64,000 nucleotides of DNA from Eunapius fragilis (taxonomy: Eukaryota; Porifera; Demospongiae; Spongillida; Spongillidae), in assembly GCA_963681505.1 (NCBI GenBank), contig OY811976.1:6735822-6799821 (forward strand), read 5' to 3'. Below are positions 22,019 through 34,900 of the stretch, in pieces (within the stretch, counting starts at the first letter, position 1; every line of letters begins with the position of its first letter). A program made the position numbers and the translations under genes. Under the pieces are notes generated by a model that saw only the letters and a program-made list of their open reading frames with translations, ran no database searches and was not told where the DNA came from.

Positions 22019-25000
22019 CTTCACTAAACGAGTTGCTGTTGATGTTGGCTTTGAAAGGTTGATGATAGCCTTGAAAAAGAACCAGCATATGATGGTGTGC
22101 ATTAATAGAGATGGCCTAATTATACAAGCCTCCAATGACATGCCTTTTTGATTACCCATTTAAGGTTACATGTACTTTGAGTTTTGATACAACATGATTG
22201 CTTTAATAATTAATGCAAGTATTCAACTTCCAAAAATATTCTAATTGTTAACAAATCATTATGATATTCCCCAGTGATGAGATCAATGTCCTTGTGATGA
22301 TTACATCAGATCCTTGTACAATGTACATGTACATGTAATACATGTCAAGTTACATACATGTAAGGGTACAATGTAGGTGTTAGAAACAATGCTGTTATTT
22401 AGGTTGGCCGAACTCAATATGTCTATGATATCGCCAAATGTGGATAATGGGTCCATAACTGGTCCCCAGGCCATACATCACTCGGCTCACCTGCGTCAAT
22501 GTACTCTTTCCTGCACCAGAATGGCCACACAACACAACCTTTCCGTAAGAGTCAGCAGGAAAGTTGGTGCATGTTTTCACCATCTGGTTAAACACACCAA
22601 GAGACTTGTACCCAGCAACCATCATGGCTGTACGTCCTTCACTGTTCTTCAGATTGATGTCAATACCAGGATGGGACAGGAGTGCTCTAACACAGCTGTC
22701 ATAACCAACAGAGGCCATGACAGCTAGATGTAGTGCAGTGTTTTTATCCTGGTAGTAAGAGCAATGACCTCACTGTCAATGAATAACATTACAAGTACAC
22801 ACAGGCCATCAATAAAGCCATATAAAGTCAGCCAACACCTACATGTAGCACATATGTACATGTATAGCTGGAAGAGCACTTAACTCCATCATATTTTCAT
22901 ATCCATACATGGTACCTAATCTTGGCTGAGTGTCATAACTCCATCTAATGCCTCCCTATATACATGTACTTATACATGTACTGGCACAGACATGCACATG
23001 ACATAATTAGTAAGACAGCATAACACCACTTGTAACCTATGTAAACAAACTGAATAATGAGACAAAAAAGGGTCCTACAGTAAGGTAAAAACTTTCATTT
23101 TAGAAAAATACTGACATTAATAAATGTAATTTCTATTGTAACTACCCCCACCCTCACCACTCCACCCAGTCTGTTTAGTTACACACATTTAAAGTCAGAG
23201 GCAGCTGAGGGGGAGGGGGGAGGTATGGTCCTTAGCCTCCCCCTCCTCCCAGGCTATGGTGCCCCCTTCCCCCCACCTCCATTCCCTTCAATTACAACAA
23301 TGCAAAGAGATTACAACATGTGGCTGTAGTTGGTAGCATAATTTAGCTTCTAACGCTCGCTTGCATGCATAAACAAGGATTATTAGCAACAAAGGATAAA
23401 GTGCCACGCTCCCTTTTGGTGCCCCTCGTTTGGTTGGCCCCTCCCCTTGGTAGATCCTGGGCCACCTCTGTAAGGGCAACACCATTCTCCCTATACACTG
23501 GTGTTTGTGGCTGGACACATTCATACACCAAACTGAATACAATTAATTACAGCATCTTTGAAGCCATACAAATTAACGGGAGGGAGGGAGGGAGGGAGGG
23601 GAGGTGAAAGCTAGAGGCAGGTATAGAATAAGTTATAAATGTCCAGGCTCGATTTTGTTTACAACAAACACCCATCCTAATAGTGTAAAAACCATCCCGG
23701 GATTGAGCGTCCAGGGTGGTGGGAATAGATATGGTTCTATCCTGTTTCTGCTGAACAAAAACCATATTGGAGCAATAATAATATTCATACAGTACTTCCA
23801 TATGCGGGTATTATTTCAACAAAACCAGGGTAGAACTACATGGATTCCACCACCCTGGACGCTCAATCCCAGGATGGTTTTTTAAATTATTAGGATGGGT
23901 GTCTGTTATAAACAAAATCCAGGCTGGACGTTTATAACTTTTTCCTGTAAGAGCAAAGGTTGGTCCTTAGCCTCCCCCTCCTCCCCAGGCTATGGTGCCC
24001 CCTTCCCCCCACCTCCATTCCCTTCAATTACAACAATGCAAAGAGATTACAACATGTGGCTGTAGTTGGTAGCATAATTTAGCTTCTAGCGCTCGCTTGC
24101 ATGCATAAACAAGGATTATTAGCAACAAAGGATAAAGTGCCACACCCCCTTTGGTGCCCCTCGTATGCTTGGCCCCTCCCCTTGGTAGATCCTGGGGCCA
24201 CCTCTGTAAGGGCAACACCATTCTCCCTATACACTGGTGTTTGTGGCTGGACACATTCATACACTAAACCAAATACAATTAATTACTGCATCTTTGAAGC
24301 CATACAAATTCACACCATGGCTCACTGCCATGCTGCTACAGTCACAATACTCCACTCACAGATCACTCTCACAGTCCACATATACCACAAGTACACAAAT
24401 TAGCAACAGACATTGAACTGGCCTGGAACTACTCACCTTGTCCTGTGTGTTGGCCTGGGCACCCCTCTCTAGCAATATTTTCACACACTCCACATGTCCA
24501 TACCTTGATGCCAACATTAGTGCTGTCCATCCGTCCTGTTATAGAGAATGGCATATCAGTGTACCACGAAGGTCAGACATGACCTACCCCTCACACCCCT
24601 CTCTGCCTTCACAGTACACACTCACCACACATGACTGTCAACAACAGTACACACCCACCATAGGTAAAAAAAGTGTTGTATGGGTGGTGGGCGTGTGCCT
24701 CATCCCCAGTCCACATTACACCAAATGAAAAGTGGTGGGTGGGTCAGCCACATGGGGAGGAGGAGGGGTGGGATAAGGAGGGTAGGGTAATGACAAGGGG
24801 AAGGACTTACATGTACACAGAAGGGAGGGGAGGGGAGGATGGGAGGGGAGGAAAGGATGAGAGGAGAGGGGAGGGGAGGATGGGAGGAGAGGGGAGGATG
24901 GGAGGGGAGGGGAGGATGGGAGGGGAGGGGAGGATGGGAGGGGAGGGGAGGGGAAGTGGAGGATGGGAGGGGAGTGGATGGAGGGGAGGGGAGAGGAGTG

Positions 25001-28000
25001 GATAGAGGGGAGGGGAGGGGAGAGGAGGGGAGGGGAGGGGAGGGGAGGGAGGGCAGTAGGAGAAGGGAGGGGAGGGAGGGGAGGGTGGGAAGAGAAGGGG
25101 AGGAGGGGAGGGGACGGGAGGGGAGGGAGTGTGGAGGGGAGGGGAGGGAGTGTGGAGGGGAGGGGAGCGAGTGTGGAGGGGAGGGGAGGGAGGGGGGAGA
25201 GGATGTATGTAACTGCTACCCACCCACCTTGTTCGGTTACATACATGTACATTTATAGTCAGAGGTAGCTGGGGAAGGGAGGGGAGGCAGCTAGACACAG
25301 GAAAAAGTTAAAAACCAGCCTAAAAAATCCAGGCTGGATATTTATAACTTTTTCCTGTGTCTGCATGGAAATAGCGTAAAAACCATCCTGGGATTGAGCA
25401 TCCAGGTGGTTCTGTCGAACAAAAACAGTATTGGTATTCATACTTTAACATTCAACAAAAGCAGGGTAGAAACCACAAGGACTTTGCACTATTCCCACCA
25501 CTCTGGACGATCAATCCCAGGATGTTCTTATGCGTATTAGGATGGGTTTTTGTTAAAAACCAGCCTAAAACAAAATCCAGGCTGGACGTTTATAACTTTT
25601 TCCTGTCAGAGGGGAGGTTGGTCCTTAGCCTCCCCCTCTTCCCCAGGATATGGTGCCCCCTTCCCCCCACCTCCATTCCCTTCTATTACAACAATGCAAA
25701 GAGATTACATGTGGCTGTAGTTGGTAGCATAATTTAGCTTCTAGCGCTCGCTTGCATGCATAAACAAGGATTATTAGCAACAAAGGATAAAGTGCAACGC
25801 CCCCTTTTGGTGCCCCTCGTTTGCTTGGCCCCTCCCATTGGTAGATCGAAGGGCACCTCTGTAAGGGCACCACCATTCTCCCTATACACTGGTGTTTGTG
25901 GCTGGACACATTCATACACCAAACCAAATACAATTAATTCCTGCATCTTTGAAGCCATACACATTCACACCATGGCTCACTGCCATGCTGCTACTGTCAC
26001 AATATTCCACTCACAGATCACTCTCACAGTCCACATATACCACAAGTACACAAATTAGCAACAGACATTGGACTGGCCTGGAACTACTCACCTTGTCCTG
26101 TGTGTTGGCCTGGGCACCCCTCTCTAGCAATATTTTCACACACTCCACATGTCCATACCCTGATGCCAACATTAGTGCTGTAGATCCGTCCTGTTATAGA
26201 GAATGGCATATCAGTGTACTATGAAGGTCAGACATGACCTACATGTACCCTTCAAACCCCTCTCTGCCATCTTAGTACACACTCACCACACATGTCTAAC
26301 AACAGGACACACCCACCACAGGTAAAAAATAGTGGCTATGGGTAGTGGGCGTGTGCCTCGTCCGCAGTCCACGATACATCTATTTTCAGTGAATATGAGT
26401 GATCCCAGGGAGGGGGAGGAGTGATCCCAGGGAGGGGGAGGAGTGATCCCAGAGAGGGGGAGGAGTGATCCCCAGGAAGGGGAGGAGTGATCCCAGGGAG
26501 GGGGAGGAGTGATCCCAGGGAGGGGAAGGAGTGATCCCAGGGAGGGGGAGGAGCAATTCCAGGGAAGGGGAGGAGTGATCCCCAGGGAGGAGGAGCGATC
26601 CCAGGGAGGGGGAGGAGGGGGAGGAGTGATCCCAGGGAGGGGGAGGAGTGATCCCAGGGAGGTGGAGGAGTGATCCCAGGGAGGGGGTGGAATGATCCCA
26701 GGGAGGGGGAGGAGTGACTTAACTCAATCTCATTTTCACATCCATACAAGGTACCTAATCTTGGCTGAGTGTCATAACTCCATCTAATGCCTCCCTATAT
26801 ACATGTACTTATGTTCTGGCACAGACATGCACATGACATAATTAGTAAGACAGCATAACACCACTTGTAACCTATGTAAACAAAACTGAATTATGATGAG
26901 ACAAAAATGGGTCCTAAGGTAAAACCTTTCACTGGCATCAATACATGTACATGTAGCTCATTCACATGTGTAAAAAATAATTTCAATTCTAACTACCCCC
27001 ACCCCCACCCCTCCACCCAGCCGGTTTAGTTACACACATTTAGAGTCAGAGGCAGCTGGGGGGGAGGGGGGGGGGCCTATGGGCCTTAGCCTCCCCCTCC
27101 TCACCAGGCTTTGGTGCCCCCTTCCCCCCACCTCCATTCCCTTCAATTACAACAATGCAAAGAGATTTCAACATGTGGCTGTAGTTGGTAGCATAATTTA
27201 GCTTCTAGCGCTCGCTTGCAAGCAGAAACAAGGATTATTAGCAACAAAGGATAAAGTTCCACACCCCCTTTGGTGCCCCTGGTTTGCTAGGCCCCTCCAT
27301 TCTCCCTATACACTGGTGTTTGTGGCTGGACACATTCATACACCAAACCAAATACAATTAATTACTGCATCTTTGAAGCCATACAAATTCACACCATGGC
27401 TCACTGCCATGCTGCTACAGTCACAATATTCCACTCACAGATCACTCTCACAGTCCACATATACCTCAAGTACACAAATTAGCAACAGACATTGGACTGG
27501 CTTGGAACTACTCACCTTGGTCTGTGTGTTGGCCTGGGCACCCCTCTCTAGCAATATTTTCACACACTCCACATGTCCATTCTCTGATGCCCACATTAGT
27601 GCTGTCCATCCGTCCTGTTATAGAGAATGGCATATCAGTGTACCATGAAGATCAGACATGACCTACCCCTCAAACCCCTCTCTGCCATCTTAGTACACAC
27701 TCACCACACATGTCTAACAACAGGACACACCCACCACAGGTAAATAATGGTGGCAATGGGTAGTGGGCGTGTGCCTCGTCCCCAGTCCATGATACATCTA
27801 TTTTCAGTGAATATGAGTGATCCCAGGGAGGGGGAGGAGTGATCCAAGGGAGGGGTAGGGAGGGGGTGGAGTGATCCCAGGATGGGGAGGGAGGGGGGTG
27901 ATCCCAGGAAGGGGGAGGAGTGATTCCAGGGAGGGGGAGTGATTCCAGGGAGGGGGAGTGATCCCAGGAAGGGGGAGGAGTTTTCTCAGGGAGGGGGAGG

Positions 28001-31000
28001 AGTTATCCCAGGGAGGGGGAGTGATCCCAGGGAGGGGGAGGATTGATCCCAGAGAGGGGGAGGAGTGATCTCAGAGAGAGGGAGGAGTGATCCCAGAGAG
28101 GGGGAGGAGTGATCCCCGGGAAGGGGAGGAGTGACTTACATGTAACTCCATCTTCTTTTCACATCCATACATGGATCCCATGGAGGGGAAGGAGTGATCC
28201 CAGGGAGGGGTAGGAGTGATCCCAGGGAGGGGGAGGAGTGATCCCAGGGAGGGGGAGGAGTGATGCCAGGGAGGGGGAGGAGCAATTCCAGGGAATGGGA
28301 GGAGTGATCCCCAGGGAGGAGGAGCGATCCCAGGGAGGGGGAGGAGGGGGAGGAGTGATCCCAGGGAGGTGGAGGAGTGATCACAGGGAGTGGGTGGAAT
28401 GATCCCAGGGAGGGGGAGGAGTGACTTAACTCCATCTTATTTTCACATCCATACAAGGTACCTAATCTTGGCTGAGTGTCATAACTCCATCTAATGCTTC
28501 CCTATATACATGTACTTAAGTACTGGCACAGACATGCACATGACATAATTAGTAAGACAGCATAACACCACTTGTAACCTATGTAAACAAAAATGAATTA
28601 TGATGAGACAAAAATGGGTCCTAAGGTAAAATCTTTCACTGGCATCAATACATGTAGCTCTTTCACATGTGTAAAAAATAATTTCAATTCTAACTACCCC
28701 CACCCCCACCCCTCCACCCAGCCGGTTTAGTTACACACATTTAGAGTCAGAGGCAGCTGGGGGGGAGGGGGGGGGGGCCTATGGGCCTTAGCCTCCCCCT
28801 CCTCACCAGGCTTTGGTGCCCCCTTCCCCCCACCTCCATTCCCTTCAATTACAACAATGCAAAGAGATTACAACATGTGGCTGTAGTTGGTAGCATAATT
28901 TAGCTTCTAGCGCTCGCTTGCATGCATAAACAAGGATTATTAGCAACAAAGGATAAAGTTCCACACCCCCTTTGGTGCCCCTGGTTTGCTAGGCCCCTCT
29001 CCTTGGTAGATCCTGGGGCCACCTCTGTAAAGGCAACACCATTCTCCCTATACACTGGTGTTTGTGGCTGGACACATTCATACACCAAACCAAATACAAT
29101 TAATTACTGCATCTCTCACAGTCCACATACACCACAAGTACACAAATTACCAAGAGACATTGAACTGGCATGGTACTACTCACCTTATTCTGAGTGATGG
29201 CCTGGGCACCCCTCTCTAGCAATATTTTCACACACTCCACATGTCCATACCTTGATGCCAACATTAGTGCTGTCCATCCGTCCTATTATAGAGAATGGCA
29301 TATCAGTGTACCACGAAGGTCAGATATGACCTACCCCTCACACCCCTCTCTGCCATCACAGTACCCACTCACCACACATGACTGTCAACAACAGTACACA
29401 CCCACCATAGGTAAATAAGTGTTGTATGGGTGGTGGGCGTGTGCCTCGTCCCCAGTCCACATTACACTGAATAAAAAGTGGTGGGTGGGTGGGTCAGCCA
29501 CAAGGGGAGTAGGAGGGGTGGGATAAGGAGGGTAGGGCAATGACAAGGGGAAGGACATACACAGAGGGGAGGGGAGGGGAGAATGGGAGGGGAGGGGAGG
29601 AAAGGATGAGAGGGGAGGGGAGGGGAGGGGAGGATGGGAGGGGAGGGGAGGGGAAGTGGAGGATGGGAGGAGAGTGGATGGAGAGGAGGGGAGGGGAGAG
29701 GATAGGAGTGGAGGGGGGGCAGTAGGAGAGGGGAGGGGAGGGAGGGGAGGGTCGGAAGAGGAGGGGAGGGGAGGGGAGGGAGGGGACGGGAGGGGAGGGA
29801 GTGTGGAGGGGACGGGTGGGAGTGTGGAGGGGAGGAGAATGAAGGAAGGGAGGGGAGGGAGGGGGGGAGAGGATGTATGTAACTGCCACCCACCCACCTT
29901 GTTCGGTTACATACATGTACATTTATAGTCAGAGGTAGCTGGGGAAGGGAGGGGAGGCAGCTAGACACAGGAATAAGTTATAAACCAGCCTAAAAAATCC
30001 AGGCTGGATATTTATAACTTTTTCCTGTGTCTGCATGGAAATAGCGTAAAAACCATCCTGGGATTGAGCATCCAGGTGGTTCTGTCGAACAAAAACAGTA
30101 TTGGTATTCATACTTTAACATTCAACAAAAGCAGGGTAGAAACCACAAGACCTTTGCACTATTCCCACCACTCTGGACGTTCAATCCCAGGATGGTTCTT
30201 ATGCGTATTAGGATGGGTTTTTGTTAAAAACCAGCCGAAAACAAAATCCAGGCTGGACGTTTATAACTTTTTCCTGTGAGAGGGGAGGTTGGTCCTTAGC
30301 ATCCCCCTCTTCCCCAGGCTATGGTGCCCCCTTCCCCCCACCTCCATTCCCTTCAATTACAACAATGCAAAGAGATTACAACATGTGGCTGTAGTTGGTA
30401 GCATAATTTAGCTTCTAGCGCTCGCTTGCATGCATAGACAAGGATTATTAGCAACAAAGGATAAAGTGCCACGCCCCCTTTTGGTACATGTACCCCTCGT
30501 TTGCTAGGCCCCTCCCCTTGGTAGATCCTGGGGCACCTCTGAAAGGGCAACACCATTCTCCCTATACACTGGTGTTTGTGGCTGGACACATTCATACACC
30601 AAACCAAATACAATTAATTACTGCATCTTTGAAGCCATACAGATTCACACCATGGCTCACTGCTATGCTGCTACAGTCACAATATTCCACTCACAGATCA
30701 CTCTCACAGACCACATATACCTCAAGTACACAAATTAGCAACAGACATTGGACTGGCCTGGAACTACTCACCTTGTCCTGTGTGTTGGCCTGGGCACCCC
30801 TCTCTAGCAATATTTTCACACACTCCACATGTCCATTCCCTGATGCCCACATTAGTGCTGTCCATCCGTCCTGTTATAGAGAATGGCATATCAGTGTACC
30901 ATGAAGGTCAGACATGACCTACCCTTCAAACCCTTCTCTGTCATCACAGTACACACACAAACAACAGGACACACACACAACAGGTAAATAACTGTTGTAC

Positions 31001-34000
31001 GGTTGGTGGGCGTGTGCCTCGTCCCCAGTCCACACTGCATCTAAATAATATGAGTGATCCTATGGAGGGGGAGGGGGTGGAGTGATCCCAGGGAGGGGTG
31101 GAGTGATCCCTGGGAGTGGGAGGAGTGATCCCAGGGAGGGACCCACCATAAAACATTCTGGAGGTCTTTGTGATAATTAGATGAGAGCTTGGGAATGGGA
31201 CCAGGAGCACATAATAACAGAATGTAAGTGAATACATACACATCACAGTACACTCACCACACATGTATAACAACAGGACACACCCACCACAGGTAAATAA
31301 CGGTGGCTATGGGTAGTGGGCGCGTGCCTCATCCCCAGTCCACACTACACCTATTTTAAGTGATGAATATGAATAATCCCAGGGAGGGGTGGAGTGATCC
31401 CAGGGAGGAGGAGGAGTGATCCTAGGGAGGGGTGGACTGGGAAGGAGTGATCTCAGGGAGGGACCCACCATAAGACATACTGGAGGTCTTTGTGATAATA
31501 AGATGAGAGCTTGGGAATGGGACCAGGAGCACATAATAACAGAATGTAAGTGAATACATACAAATGGCACAACACATGTGTGCAATGGAAAAGGGGAGGG
31601 AGATGAGAGTTGTGACAATAGCTACATGTACATGTGTATGTTCAACATTCATTCAAAGGCTATATATTTAAACATTTGTGAGTGAGGGAGGTGAACATGT
31701 AAAAGGGCTGGGGAGGAGTGTCCATACTCTCCATTTTCTAATGCAGCAACATTTGACTGATTGACTTATTAACCCTTGCTGTATTTAGTAAACAATCTTC
31801 TGTGGTACAACGTACAACTTCCAGTGCTCAAGATCACATAAAGAGTCTCCAAATTACAGCTTGAAGCCCTCTAATGTAAGCTCATAAGTTGTGCTGGCTG
31901 CTTGCCTTATGGGATACATGTATCTACAGTGTACATGAAGCAAAAAGTACATGTACATCAGATGAGGCTGAGGTCCTGCCCTAGATCACTCATTGAAGAT
32001 ACTCCCATGGCTGGGGCATGCCCCCTCCCCCCTCTACTGAGGAACACATCCTGGCTAAATAACCAATTACAACCAATTATTAATACAACACAATGCTGAT
32101 AAGAAGTAAATCATGGTATTCATCAGTTTAATGTCTGCTGCCCCCCCCCCCCCCCCCCCCCCCCCCCAGTGTCCACCACACAGTGGCTAGCCCCACCAGA
32201 CCCCATCTTTAAGTTATCACAGACATGGCATTCTAAGACACACTCACTAGTTAATTAAAAATGAGTTTAAAACAAATATAAAGGATTCAGTACTACATGT
32301 ACACGTGTATATAAATTATTGTATCTTTGAAGCCATACAAATTCACACCATGGCTCACTGCCACGCTGCTACAGTCACAATATTCCACTCACAGATCACT
32401 CTCACAGTCCACATATACCACAAGTACATACATTAGCAACAGACATTGCTACTCACCTTGTTCTGTGTGTAGGCCTGGGCACCCCTCTCTAGCAATATTT
32501 TCACACACTCCACATGTCCATTCTCTGATGCCCACATTAGTGCTGTAGATCCGTCCTGTTATAGAGAATGGCATACATGTATCAGTGTACCATGAAGGTC
32601 AGACATGACCTACCCCTCAAACCCCTCTCTTCCATCATACCACACACTCACCACACATGTCTAACAACAGGACACACCCACCACAGGTAAATAATGGTTG
32701 CTATGTGTAGTGGGCGTGTGCCTCATCCCCAGTCCACACTGCATCTAAATAATATGAGTGATCCTAGGGAGGGGGTGGAGTGATCCCAGGGAGGGGGTGG
32801 AGTGATCCCGTGGAGGGGGAGGAGTGATCCCAGGGAGGGGGTGGAGTGATCCCAGGGAGGGGGAGGAGTGATCCCAGGGAGGGGGTGGAGGGATCCCAGG
32901 GAGGGGATGGAGTGATCCTAGGGAGGGTGTGGAGTGATCCCAGGGTAGGGGTGGAGTGATCCCAGGGAGGGGGAGGAGTGATCCCAGGGAAAGGGTGGAG
33001 GGATCCCAGGGAGGGGGAGATGTGATCTCAGGGAGGGGGAGGAGTGATCCCAGGGAGGGGGAGGAGTGATCCCAGGGAGGGGGAGGAGTGATCTCAGGGA
33101 GGGGGAGGAGTGATCCCATGTCCCAGGGAGGGGGAGGAGTGATCCCATGTCCCAGGGAGGGGTGGAGTGATCCCAGAGAGGGGGAGGAGTGATCCCAGGG
33201 AGGGGGAGGAGTGATCCAGGGATGGGGAGGAGTGATCCCAGGGAGGGGGTGGAGGGATCCCAGGGAGGGGGAGGAGTGATCCCAGGGAGGGGGTGGAGTG
33301 ATCCTAGGGAGGGTGTGGAGTGATCCCAGGGAGGGGGTGGAGTGATACTAGGGAGGGGGAGGACTGATCCCAGGGAGGGGGTGGAGTGATCCCAGGGAGG
33401 GACCCACCATAAAACATTCTGGAGGTTTTTGTGATAATTAGATGAGAGCTTGGGAATGGGACCAGGAGCACATAATAACAGAATGTAAGTGAACACATAC
33501 ACATCACAGTACACTCACCACACATGTCTAACAACAGGACACACCCACCACAGGTAAATAAGTGTTGTATGGGTGGTGAGCGTGTATCTCGTCCCCAGTC
33601 TACACTACACCTATTTTAAGTGATGAATACGTTTAAAAGGATATGGAGGGTGATGACAAGGGGAAGTGGAGAAGTGTGTACATGTAAACTACAAATGCTA
33701 CAAACAGTACATCCATGTCTGTTGAGTTTATAGAACTTCTTGTAAACTAAAGCACTTTGCAAGTACAAGAATTGGTGATATGATATTTAGTACTTCTATA
33801 GACGTCACATTCCCACAACAGCCACCAGCCATGACATCCTTAGACCTTATGAGCAATTGGTACATTGATACCAACATGGTTTGTTCCAGTGTGGCAATGT
33901 TGCAATCAGTGGTGTGTACATTAATGCATGCATGGCTGCCTGGTCTGTTGTACTACTGGGAGCCACTGATGATCAGCACCAGCTGGATGGAGTAACCCAA

Positions 34001-34858
34001 AACATCAACACAGTAAATGGCTTCATCCCACCATAGGCATGCAAACGTGGGAACAGTGCATGCATGCATGAAGGGTATTTCTAAAGGTGAAAAAGCTGGT
34101 GCAAAAGATCTGCTTCTCTTCATATGACATTTACATGGTGCCTTTAGATCTCCATGTCTGAAACATCACAGTCCTTTTAATCACAATCCCATGGCAGGCT
34201 ACCCTCCACTAAGAAACGCAACAGAACCAAGTCATCACAAATATGGGATTAGTTATGGAGGACCTCCCCTCCCCCCCTAGATGGTACTGTTAAGTTTATG
34301 TAGTGGATATTATGTGCTACATGAGTAGGGGGATCATGAGGTCCAACATAACTATCCACATATTTGATTTACTGTGCAATAATGTTGTACATCCATACAG
34401 GTAGGTTCACACCTCCCACTATCCCTCACATATATCACCTTATGATCCCATTACCTGTCTAGCTTCAATGTTCACCCCCTTGTCTAGCATTGCAATGACT
34501 TCTTCTGTCCTTCCCCATTTTGCTGCCCTTATGAGCTGCTCTTCTAATGCCTGCAGAGATGGAACAGTACTTAAGGTAGTGCTGTTGTCGATCAGTGGTG
34601 GCCACACCCACCAGGCCTACAACACAGGTATTACCACGCATGTAAACTTATACCACAGGCCTGGCTGGTCTGTACATAGGTGAGGCTTTCCTATGTTACT
34701 AGGTAACTCAGCCGTTTCTAGCGGCACGGGATGACGCACACGTGTGACGGCCAGTTAGAACTCGTTGATCTCTTACACACTAGATACATACGCTTTCTTA
34801 GATCCAATTTCAACACTCAACGATTTTCTACGTAAGGTACAAAACTTACGGACGCCAT
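22019..34858 (-). CDS. Ankyrin-repeat / P-loop protein gene (spliced, 3' end not found)
   Basis: Exons on the minus strand, in order: 34850-34858 (ATG GCG TCC, then donor GTAAGT); 34455-34550 (ALEEQLIRAAKWGRTEEVIA, ankyrin start); then six 99-bp exons at 32457-32555, 30772-30870, 29184-29282, 27516-27614, 26092-26190 and 24437-24535. Each of the six encodes one 33-residue ankyrin repeat, for example DGWTALMLASRYGHVECVKI. The ankyrin/P-loop exon 22491-22748 and a weaker 22019-22069 follow. Each ankyrin exon is bounded by an AG acceptor and GTGAGT-type donor and is phase 0 at both ends, so any number can be added without shifting frame. Ankyrin repeats feeding into a nucleotide-binding P-loop suggest a cytosolic signalling or sensor protein (Roc/NACHT-like). 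The family is not settled because the rest of the nucleotide-binding domain is not visible. Confidence 0.8.
22491..22748 (-). CDS. Exon joining ankyrin repeats to a P-loop nucleotide-binding domain
   Basis: The 86 codons lie between the acceptor CTACCAG and donor GTGAGCC. Residues 1-45 complete ankyrin-type repeats (TALHLAV, LLSHPGIDINLKNSEGRTAM). Residues 70-86 read KVVLCGHSGAGKSTLTQ, a Walker A motif (GxxGxGKS) on a beta strand. The gene therefore switches directly from ankyrin to an NTPase. The next candidate exon (22019-22069) reads INLSKPTSTATRLVK and is less certain. Confidence 0.82.
22760..24430. other. Intron of the ankyrin gene
   Basis: It contains a MITE at 23607-23951 and, at 23160-23560, the conserved intron block that recurs at 23.95, 25.6, 27.1, 28.8 and 30.3 kb (CCTCCCCCTCCTCCCCAGGC...GGACACATTCATACACC). 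No exon-like sequence was found besides the flanking ones. Confidence 0.6.
23607..23951. mobile_element. MITE with approximately 115-bp inverted repeats, copy 1
   Basis: The left arm (AAGTTATAAATGTCCAGGCT..., then CCATCCCGGGATTGAGCGTC and CAGGGTGGTGG) is matched in reverse at about 23845-23951, ending GGACGTTTATAACTTTTTCC. No coding capacity. Two related copies lie at 25.28 and 29.97 kb. This copy's arms are the most symmetrical of the three. Confidence 0.8.
24815..25200 (+). repeat. GGGAGGGGAGGAT purine minisatellite
   Basis: Nearly 390 bases of GGGAGGGGAGG and GGATGGGAGG words on the plus strand inside an intron of the ankyrin gene. Matches a shorter array at 29565-29875 in the duplicated block. 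Confidence 0.9.
25285..25607. mobile_element. MITE, copy 2, in ankyrin-gene intron
   Basis: Same family as 23607-23951, with terminal CAGGAAAAAGTTA / TAACTTTTTCCTG and internal CATCCTGGGATTGAGCATCC. The left side carries an extra internal repeat of the end (CCAGGCTGGATATTTATAAC). Its paralogue at 29965-30276 shares this feature, so it was copied with the genomic block rather than inserted twice. Confidence 0.75.
26396..26716 (+). repeat. TGATCCCAGGGAGGGGGAGG minisatellite
   Basis: About 14 units of roughly 22 bp in an ankyrin-gene intron. The same unit forms the arrays at 27.8-28.4, 31.05-31.14, 32.75-33.4 and 44.04-44.26 kb. Confidence 0.9.
27815..28425 (+). repeat. TGATCCCAGGGAGGGGGAGG minisatellite, two blocks
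   Basis: Two arrays are separated near 28135-28175 by TTACATGTAACTCCATCTTC and ACATCCATACATGG. That is the array's own flank (compare 26710-26750), so an array with its edge was duplicated within the unit. Confidence 0.85.
29565..29875 (+). repeat. GGGAGGGGAGG purine minisatellite
   Basis: Counterpart of the 24.8-25.2 kb array in the second three-exon block; shorter by about 75 bases. Confidence 0.9.
29965..30277. mobile_element. MITE, copy 3, in ankyrin-gene intron
   Basis: Nearly identical to copy 2 at 25.28 kb, including the extra internal end repeat, and at the same offset from the flanking exons. It marks the block duplication. Confidence 0.75.
32141..32167 (+). repeat. Poly(C) tract, 27 bases
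   Basis: Uninterrupted C run within an intron of the ankyrin gene. Confidence 0.95.
32755..33405 (+). repeat. TGATCCCAGGGAGGGGGTGG minisatellite
   Basis: The longest array of this family, about 30 units with GGAGG/GGTGG variants. It is followed by GACCCACCATAAAACATTCT, the same array-edge sequence found at 31.14, 31.46 and 44.26 kb. Confidence 0.9.
33610..34450. other. Intron between the first ankyrin exon and the exon array
   Basis: Unique sequence with no exon-like acceptor-donor pair that I can support. Confidence 0.4.
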
Positions 34859-34900
34859 TAAACGTTCTCCAAGCTGCAGTCGACAATGCAACCAAATTAG
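34850..34900 (-). promoter_or_regulatory. Start region of the ankyrin/P-loop gene
   Basis: ATGGCGTCC followed directly by the donor GTAAGTTTTG is a minimal first coding exon. It joins in phase 0 to the next exon after acceptor ATCTCTGCAG. No TATA box was evident upstream, so the transcription start is not placed. Confidence 0.5.

Larger units (their letters stand above)
23200..33610. repeat. Tandem genomic array carrying the six ankyrin exons
   Basis: Units of about 1.42-1.69 kb each contain one 99-bp exon, a conserved intron block and a G-rich minisatellite. Exon-to-exon steps are 1655, 1424, 1668, 1588 and 1685 bases. Units group as two blocks of three. Exons 24437/26092/27516 correspond to 29184/30772/32457, offset about 4.7-4.9 kb. 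The first unit of each block carries GGAGGGGAGG repeats and a MITE (25.28 and 29.97 kb), while the others carry TGATCCCAGGGAGGGGGAGG arrays. A three-unit block was thus duplicated after earlier single-unit duplications. Confidence 0.85.
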
